Assembly: GCA_026984135.1 (NCBI GenBank)
Contig: JALSSR010000214.1
Span: 1-39,690 of the forward strand
DNA: 39,690 bases
Direction: 5' to 3'
DNA from: Bacteroidales bacterium
GTDB lineage: Bacteria > Bacteroidota > Bacteroidia > Bacteroidales > JAADJA01
Under the pieces are notes generated by a model. That model was not told the origin of the DNA. It searched no databases and worked only from the letters and a program-made list of their open reading frames with translations. Position numbers and translations under genes: made by a program. This document shows, one piece after another, positions 34,795 to 39,690 of this stretch. The stretch's first letter is position 1. Each line of letters starts with the position of its first letter.

Positions 34795-36303
34795 ATGACC
34801 AAAAAAATATTTCTTCTGACAATTACTGTACTATTTATTAGTCCGTTTTCATTTTCCCAAAACTATCCTTTCCCTCAGCACACTGATTATAATACCCATA
34901 TCAAGCCGAGTCAATACACACAGGAACAACTGGATGACCACGTAAGGTCATTTTATGACGGCTGGAAAAGTAATCATCTGATAAACGGTTGCGAGGATGA
35001 CCAATATTATATTTATATTGACGATGGGAACACCATAACCGTTTCTGAAGCAATGGGTTACGGGATGTTAATAATTCCTTTGATGGCAGGTTATGATGCA
35101 AATGCAAAAATATATTTCGACGGACTTTACAGATATTACAAAGCACACCCCAGCTACATTACTCCTCATCTGATGGCCTGGAAACAGATTACGGGATGTG
35201 TTAATGCCGGCGGCCCCGACTCCGCTTCAGACGGAGATATTGATATTGCTTTCGGTTTGCTTCTGGCACACGCTCAGTGGGGAAGTCAGGGAGATATCAA
35301 CTACTTTCAAGAGGCTGTGGCAATTATTAACGATATTATGGGTGAAAATTCCGCGAAGGGAGATGTAAACCAGGACTTGAATACGATTAAACTCGGAGAT
35401 TGGGTTTCCGGCGGAAGCTATATGAACGGCACGCGAACCTCCGACTTTATTATGGACCACTTTAGAGCCTTCAAATGTGCCGTGCAAGACACAAGCTGGA
35501 GTTTTGTTGTTGATAAATGCTATGATCTTATAGCCGATATGCAAACAAACTACAGTCCGGAAGCAGGCCTCTTACCTGATTTTATTGATGATGTAAACAC
35601 AACTGCAAGACCTGCCGACCCAAATTATCTTGAAGGAGAACTTGACGGAAATTATTCTTACAATGCTTGCCGCGACCCATGGCGGATTGCAACCGATTAT
35701 TTGATAAGCGGTGACGAAAGGGCAAAAGAAGCAGTGCTGAAAATTGATAACTGGCTGCTTGAATCATCGGGAGGAAGTGCAAATCATGTTTATGCCGGCT
35801 ATTACCTCGACGGCACAAAAGCTGTGGGATGGTCAGATATTGCTTTCACAGCTCCTTTTACCGTTGGAGCTATGCTTGATACCGCAAATCAGGATTGGCT
35901 TAACAGCCTTTACTCAAAAATTTTATCCTCCAACGTAAATAGCGGAGGTTATTATGACAATACTTTAAAATTACTTTCACTCATAACAATATCTGGAAAT
36001 TACTGGGTTCCCGATTGTGAAATCCTGAACGGTACGACGGAAAATAAAAAACAAAACACTCCTTTCAAAATCTATCCGACTTATACTTCAGGAAGAGTGA
36101 CACTGGAAAGTAATTCCAGGATTTCAGGTAAAATTACGGCAGGAGTATTTAACAGCTCCGGTTATCAGGTTTTAACAGCTACATTTCCCGACAGCCATAA
36201 TGAAATTTTGGATTTAAGCAAACTGCAGGGAGGGATTTACCTGATCAGAGTTACCTCTGAAGATGGAAACTATCTTGGTACCCGGAAAATAATCAAGGAA
36301 TAG
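34795..36303 (+). CDS. GH8 glycoside hydrolase, probable chitosanase (or lichenase), T9SS-exported
   Basis: A 502-residue enzyme from the ATG at 34795, which gives a clean signal peptide (MTKKIFLLTITVLFISPFSFSQ). The in-frame ATG at 34756 lies in the terminator loop. Family 8 hallmarks: acid Glu85 in SEAMGYGM, and the signature SASDGDIDIAFGLLLAHAQW at 143-162. The NYLEGELDGNYSYNACRDPWRI region (277-298) matches my recollection of Bacillus-type GH8b enzymes, where a Glu (here 280 or 282) is the base. GH8b includes chitosanases and lichenases. The C-terminus (FKIYPTYTSGRVTLE to GGIYLIRVTSEDG) is a T9SS sorting domain, so the enzyme acts outside. Context favours chitosan. Its end is 6 bases from the convergent regulator gene. 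Confidence 0.88.
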   Translation: MTKKIFLLTITVLFISPFSFSQNYPFPQHTDYNTHIKPSQYTQEQLDDHVRSFYDGWKSNHLINGCEDDQYYIYIDDGNTITVSEAMGYGMLIIPLMAGYDANAKIYFDGLYRYYKAHPSYITPHLMAWKQITGCVNAGGPDSASDGDIDIAFGLLLAHAQWGSQGDINYFQEAVAIINDIMGENSAKGDVNQDLNTIKLGDWVSGGSYMNGTRTSDFIMDHFRAFKCAVQDTSWSFVVDKCYDLIADMQTNYSPEAGLLPDFIDDVNTTARPADPNYLEGELDGNYSYNACRDPWRIATDYLISGDERAKEAVLKIDNWLLESSGGSANHVYAGYYLDGTKAVGWSDIAFTAPFTVGAMLDTANQDWLNSLYSKILSSNVNSGGYYDNTLKLLSLITISGNYWVPDCEILNGTTENKKQNTPFKIYPTYTSGRVTLESNSRISGKITAGVFNSSGYQVLTATFPDSHNEILDLSKLQGGIYLIRVTSEDGNYLGTRKIIKE

Positions 36304-36309
36304 TAAAAG

Positions 36310-37329
36310 CTATTTCATTCTGATTGCAGAACCCTTTAAAATAAAGTTTACCGGGACTACCGCTGTTTTTCTTTCTGCATCCGGATGTCTCATTTGATAT
36401 AAGAGTATCTCTCCCGCTTCATAACCCATTTCATAGGAAGGAATTTTCAAAAGGGAAATATTACTTGTTAATGCACTGTCTTTCAGCTGAGAATCAATGG
36501 CAATAACGATTAAATCTTCCGGTATTTTTATTCCTGATTTTTCAGAAATGTTTATTATTTCCAAAGCTTTTAAAATATCTTTAACCATTATTACCTGAGG
36601 CCTTTTATCCGAAGATAAAAGCTCCCCAATTTCTTTCATCCCGGATTGAAGTTCATAGAAAACCGAGAGACCTTTTTTGTCCATTTCCGACATTTCCATT
36701 GCCGTTTCGAAAGAGGATAGTATTTGATTGTCTTCATACTGCTGCAGGTTGTCAAGAAGCAAGGCCAAGGATTTAATATTTAACGACTTCAAATATGTGA
36801 TAATTTTAGAAGCACCCTGAAACATATCGGGTAATACCGAACTCAATCCGGAGTTATCATCGGTTTCAAATATTGTTACGGCCGGCAATCTGTCTTTTAT
36901 GATAATGTTATGGAGTCCTGCCGGCAGATTCCTTTTGCAAATCACATGAATAATTCCGCTAATACCATATTTTTTGTACGTTTTCAAAAAGGTATCTATC
37001 TTTTCAAGATTGAAATCCGTATCATAGACAAAAGCCTGATAATTACCATCTTGCATAGAAGCTGTAACACCTCTGACAATATCGCGATAAATCTTACTTT
37101 CGATAGAAGGCACTAATATTACAACCGAATCCGTCTTTTCCGGATTCATTAGCTCAGGCATACCTGTATAATATCCGAGTCTGGTGGCAACCTGTTTCAC
37201 CCTCTCTTTAGTCTCTTTACTTATTCTCGGATGATTGCTTAAAGCTCTTGACACAGTTGACAAAGATATATCCAGCATATCCGCAATATCCTGTGCCCTG
37301 ACTTTACCATTTTTATTATTTGTCTTCAA
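36310..37329 (-). CDS. LacI-family transcriptional regulator
   Basis: A 339-residue regulator. The N-terminal HTH (RAQDIADMLDISLSTVSRALSNHPRISKETKERV, about 11-44) and hinge region are typical LacI. The periplasmic-binding-protein-like effector domain covers about 65-335 (SVVILVPSIESKIYRDIVRGV, VIMVKDILKALEII). The start codon is TTG at 37329; no ATG is available before the HTH, so the protein would be poorly initiated and low in abundance. It lies 43 bases after maf on the same strand and may be read from the kdsC-ubiA-maf promoter. It is the only regulator in the window and the obvious candidate to bind the two operators in the susC-GH2 region. The effector is unknown, perhaps a glucosamine sugar. 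Confidence 0.92.
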   Translation of the reverse strand: MKTNNKNGKVRAQDIADMLDISLSTVSRALSNHPRISKETKERVKQVATRLGYYTGMPELMNPEKTDSVVILVPSIESKIYRDIVRGVTASMQDGNYQAFVYDTDFNLEKIDTFLKTYKKYGISGIIHVICKRNLPAGLHNIIIKDRLPAVTIFETDDNSGLSSVLPDMFQGASKIITYLKSLNIKSLALLLDNLQQYEDNQILSSFETAMEMSEMDKKGLSVFYELQSGMKEIGELLSSDKRPQVIMVKDILKALEIINISEKSGIKIPEDLIVIAIDSQLKDSALTSNISLLKIPSYEMGYEAGEILLYQMRHPDAERKTAVVPVNFILKGSAIRMK

Positions 37330-37372
37330 TAAAATAAAATTATAATTAGTAAAAATCTCTTATTTCCCGCCT

Positions 37373-37966
37373 TTAATAATCAATAAATTTCAGCATTTCA
37401 ACATATACCTTTTGTACCGGTAATCCCACAACATTAAAATATGACCCTTCTATCTTTTCAATTCCCGTGTAACCAATCCACTCCTGAATGCCGTAAGCAC
37501 CGGCTTTGTCGTAAGGTTTAAAATTCTCAATATAATATGCTATCTCATTATCCGTCAATTCCTTAAACCAAACCTTCGTGGAAGAATAAAAAGAGTGTCT
37601 TTTCTCTTTTGTCCTCAATGTAACGCCTGTGATAACTTCATGCACATTGCCCGATAACTTTCTTAAAATCGCAAAAGCATCATTATAATCTTCCGGTTTT
37701 GACAACACCTCTCCCGACAACCAAACAATTGTGTCGGCTGCAATAATAAGTGCATCTTCATATTTTCCATTAAAATAAAATGCATCTGCCTTCAATTCCG
37801 AAAGGTAAACGGCAATATCCTTACCTTGCATACCGACGGGATATGATTCATTAACATCTAAAGGAAACACCTCAAAATCAATATCGAGTCCTTTCAGTAA
37901 ATTCCTTCTCCTCGGTGATTGAGAAGCAAGTACAACCCTGTGGTTTTTCAATTTATCATTTAACAT
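37373..37966 (-). CDS. maf: Maf-family nucleotide pyrophosphatase
   Basis: A 197-residue Maf/HAM1-fold protein. The N-terminal VVLASQSPRRRNLL motif, IIAADTIVWLSGEVLSKPED (active-site Asp and Lys) and the closing KAGAYGIQEWIGYTGIEKIEGSYFNVVGLP are all typical. Family members hydrolyse dTTP/UTP or modified nucleotides and affect septum formation. It follows the UbiA-family gene after 4 bases, so it is cotranscribed with it. Confidence 0.95.
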   Translation of the reverse strand: MLNDKLKNHRVVLASQSPRRRNLLKGLDIDFEVFPLDVNESYPVGMQGKDIAVYLSELKADAFYFNGKYEDALIIAADTIVWLSGEVLSKPEDYNDAFAILRKLSGNVHEVITGVTLRTKEKRHSFYSSTKVWFKELTDNEIAYYIENFKPYDKAGAYGIQEWIGYTGIEKIEGSYFNVVGLPVQKVYVEMLKFIDY

Positions 37967-37970
37967 TTTC

Positions 37971-38909
37971 TCAACTTATACAAAACAACTGCATTGATAA
38001 TATCCCCGCCACCATAACTATTTTTGCAGCGTCACCAACCGATTTAAAGTCCACTTTGTCCTTAGCTGTTGTCATAAGATAAAGCAGATAAACAAATAAG
38101 GACTGAACCGCAATTAGCAGATACCAGAACACAATTACAAAGTTATGTAAAATCAACAAATATTGCCCGGCAGCAAGAGCAAACATAGTAAATATGGTTA
38201 CAATAATCACAGTTGCCTTTGCAGTTTTTACTCCGTAAACCACCGGAACCGTTTTATATCCGGCTTTCAGGTCACCCTCATAATCTTCGGCATCTTTTAC
38301 CATCTCCCTGATGAATGACGTCATGAACGCAAAAACAGCATAACTGCCGATTAATAAATAAATGATTTTAATATCAGGTAATATTTTAGCAAAAAGTGCC
38401 GGTTCGGCTCTAAGCGCAAAAAAATCATACAACCAGGTAATTAAAATAACCATTGCCGATAGTAACGACACTATTATATTCCCAAGGAAGGCAACCTTTT
38501 GATAGTTTGACGAATAAAAATAAAGCAACAAAGCTATCGCAAAAAAGATTAAACCGAACATAAGATATCCGATACGAAAAGAGAGGTAAATGCCTGTCAA
38601 AACACCTGTAACCGTTAATACAATATATAATGAATAAGCTTTTTTCTTCGGCATTATCTCTCCTATCCATACCTTATCAGGTTTGTTGATTTTGTCAACT
38701 TCGACATCAAAAATATCATTAATAATATTTCCGCCCGAGGCAATTAGCAAGGTTGAAATGACCAATAAAGCAAAGTCAAAATTGCCAATGACAAAATGAA
38801 CACCCGAACTACCATAAAACGTACCAAGCAAGCAATAGCGAATAAGATATTGCGTCAAGACAATTATTACAAGGTTTGGGAAGCGTAATATTTTCAAATA
38901 TCTTATCAT
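37971..38909 (-). CDS. UbiA-family membrane prenyltransferase
   Basis: A 312-residue polytopic membrane protein with about 8-9 helices. The first Asp-rich motif is NDIFDVEVDKINKPDK (64-79) and the second is KDAEDYEGDLKAGYKT, the two prenyl-diphosphate/Mg sites of the UbiA superfamily. Bacteroidota members beside kdsC and maf are often annotated as geranylgeranylglycerol-phosphate geranylgeranyltransferase-like. The real acceptor (quinone precursor, glycerol phosphate or other) cannot be decided here. The gaps to its neighbours are 12 and 4 bases. Confidence 0.9.
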   Translation of the reverse strand: MIRYLKILRFPNLVIIVLTQYLIRYCLLGTFYGSSGVHFVIGNFDFALLVISTLLIASGGNIINDIFDVEVDKINKPDKVWIGEIMPKKKAYSLYIVLTVTGVLTGIYLSFRIGYLMFGLIFFAIALLLYFYSSNYQKVAFLGNIIVSLLSAMVILITWLYDFFALRAEPALFAKILPDIKIIYLLIGSYAVFAFMTSFIREMVKDAEDYEGDLKAGYKTVPVVYGVKTAKATVIIVTIFTMFALAAGQYLLILHNFVIVFWYLLIAVQSLFVYLLYLMTTAKDKVDFKSVGDAAKIVMVAGILSMQLFCIS

Positions 38910-38921
38910 TTCCGGTTAAAA

Positions 38922-39443
38922 TTACCATTTAAATCCGTCATCTGTCATCCAGTGCTTTTGAATTTTAAGAGTCTGCTCTATCACATCCCGCACACATCCT
39001 TCTCCGCCTTTTCTGTTCGACACGTAGAGAGAAATCGCTTTTATCTCGGGAACGGCATCGGCGGGACAACAAGGCAATCCTACCTCAGTCATCGGTTTGT
39101 GGTCGGGAATATCATCACCCATATACAGGACATTTTCATAATTAATTCCGTTTTCTTCCAAATATTTTTTCAAAACGGATGATTTTTCTTCAACACCGAG
39201 AAAGAAGTCTTTTATTTTTAATGCTTTAAATCTGTTGGCCATTGATTTCGACATTCCTCCGGAAATGATAACCACATTATAGCCTTTCTTAACGGCAAGT
39301 TGCAAAGCATAACCGTCCTTGACATTTGCCGTGCGCAACCCTTCACCGTCAGGCTGAAGTATGATGGTGCCGTTAGTCAGCACACCGTCGTAATCAAAGA
39401 CAAAAGTTGTAATATTTTTCAGTTTTTCTTTATATGTGCTCAT
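38922..39443 (-). CDS. kdsC: KdsC-like HAD-IIIC phosphatase (KDO-8-phosphate phosphatase type)
   Basis: A 173-residue HAD phosphatase of the KdsC type, which removes phosphate from KDO-8-phosphate in lipopolysaccharide synthesis. Motif I is FVFDYDGVLTNG with Asp17 and Asp19. ISGGMSKSMANRFKALKI carries the motif II Ser, and YMGDDIPDHKPM is motif IV. The C-terminal VSNRKGGEGCVRDVIEQTL is typical of KdsC tetramers. It is the first gene of the kdsC-ubiA-maf operon. The name is by similarity; related HAD phosphatases act on other nonulosonate phosphates. Confidence 0.88.
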   Translation of the reverse strand: MSTYKEKLKNITTFVFDYDGVLTNGTIILQPDGEGLRTANVKDGYALQLAVKKGYNVVIISGGMSKSMANRFKALKIKDFFLGVEEKSSVLKKYLEENGINYENVLYMGDDIPDHKPMTEVGLPCCPADAVPEIKAISLYVSNRKGGEGCVRDVIEQTLKIQKHWMTDDGFKW

Positions 39444-39456
39444 ACAATTGTTTTTG

Positions 39457-39464
39457 CAAAACTA
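39457..39464 (-). promoter_or_regulatory. -7 promoter element of the kdsC-ubiA-maf operon
   Basis: The minus strand reads TAGTTTTG, an exact TAnnTTTG match, 13 bases upstream of the kdsC ATG. No -33 TTTG is seen. Confidence 0.5.
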
Positions 39465-39495
39465 CAAAATTCGGAATATCTTCGGTGGAATAATG

Positions 39496-39526
39496 CGGCA
39501 GTGCCGAAGCTTTGCTTCGTGCATGC
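39496..39526. repeat. Cluster of mini-palindromes
   Basis: Three small dyads are stacked: CGGCA-g-TGCCG (39496-39506), CGAAGC-ttt-GCTTCG (39505-39519) and GCATGC (39521-39526). Together with the arrays to the right they form a composite non-coding repeat. Confidence 0.5.
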
Positions 39527-39547
39527 TCGACAGTAGGTCGGCATCGG

Positions 39548-39591
39548 CAGTCCACAATCAGCAATCGGCAGTCTCCAACTCAGCAATCCAC
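39548..39591. repeat. Degenerate heptamer array 1 (CARTCNN)
   Basis: Six successive 7-base units can be read: CAGTCCA, CAATCAG, CAATCGG, CAGTCTC, CAACTCA and, after one extra G, CAATCCA. The unit is the same as in the array at 39640-39690. Confidence 0.65.
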
Positions 39592-39603
39592 TTTTTTTTC
39601 GCC

Positions 39604-39627
39604 GCGTCGTTGCGTCGCTGCGTGATT
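39604..39627. repeat. Octamer tandem repeat
   Basis: GCGTCGTT, GCGTCGCT and GCGTGATT follow each other directly, between T-runs on both sides (39592-39599 and 39626-39631). It separates the two heptamer arrays. Confidence 0.5.
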
Positions 39628-39639
39628 TTTTCCTCCCGA

Positions 39640-39690
39640 TAGTCGGCAGTCTTCAGTCGGCAGTCCACAGTCGGCAATCGGCAATCGGCA
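39640..39690. repeat. Degenerate heptamer array 2 (CARTCGG), running off the window
   Basis: Seven in-phase units (TAGTCGG, CAGTCTT, CAGTCGG, CAGTCCA, CAGTCGG, CAATCGG, CAATCGG) and the start of an eighth reach the last base. The total size of the array is therefore unknown. Confidence 0.75.

Noticed and set aside
39548-39690. CRISPR-like array at the right edge
   Set aside because: The units are 7-8 bases with no spacers, and no cas genes are present. These are short tandem repeats.

Overview
The window reads as chromosomal DNA of a Bacteroidota bacterium, probably an environmental member of the Bacteroidales or a related order. Four things support this: many -7 promoter elements of the phylum-specific form TAnnTTTG, a SusC/SusD pair, three proteins with type IX secretion (T9SS) C-terminal sorting domains, and a GldB-like lipoprotein. 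No rRNA, tRNA, CRISPR array, transposase or prophage was recognised.

Left part (1-13413) is mainly housekeeping. It holds the 5' part of a receiver/PEP-synthase-like protein (minus strand, cut by the window edge), a cytidylate-kinase-like protein, divergent purE and hpt, an hpt-obg-PAP2 operon, mobA, a porin-nadE operon, a porin-gldB pair and comM. Two copies of a dispersed imperfect palindrome lie at about 3646-3719 and 7144-7237. A strikingly AT-rich two-gene island follows (13425-17320): a secreted seven-repeat FG-GAP protein and a beta-helix lipoprotein. Next come a secreted C10 cysteine protease and the surE / small membrane protein / lpxB operon.

The centrepiece is a polysaccharide utilisation locus at 21089-37329 that I infer to be for chitosan. 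A divergent regulatory region (28762-29140) drives two arms. The right arm is SusC, SusD, a PKD-type glycan-binding lipoprotein and a T9SS-exported GH8 enzyme of chitosanase/lichenase type. The left arm is a GH2 lipoprotein with exo-beta-glucosaminidase active-site features, an MFS sugar importer, two ROK-family proteins (one with degraded nucleotide motifs) and a glucosamine-6-phosphate deaminase/PIG-L fusion. Proposed flow: GH8 cuts polymer outside the cell, SusCD imports oligomers, GH2 releases glucosamine, the MFS carries it inward, a ROK kinase phosphorylates it and the deaminase yields fructose-6-phosphate. A LacI-family gene with a TTG start closes the locus. Matching TTGCGCA-centred operator candidates sit at both divergent promoters.

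The right end (37373-39443) is a maf-ubiA-kdsC-like operon on the minus strand. Beyond it, 39444-39690 is non-coding DNA filled with mini-palindromes and degenerate heptamer (CARTCGG) and octamer repeats that run off the window edge.

Functions rest on motifs and family knowledge recalled without database searches. Substrate assignments are inference.
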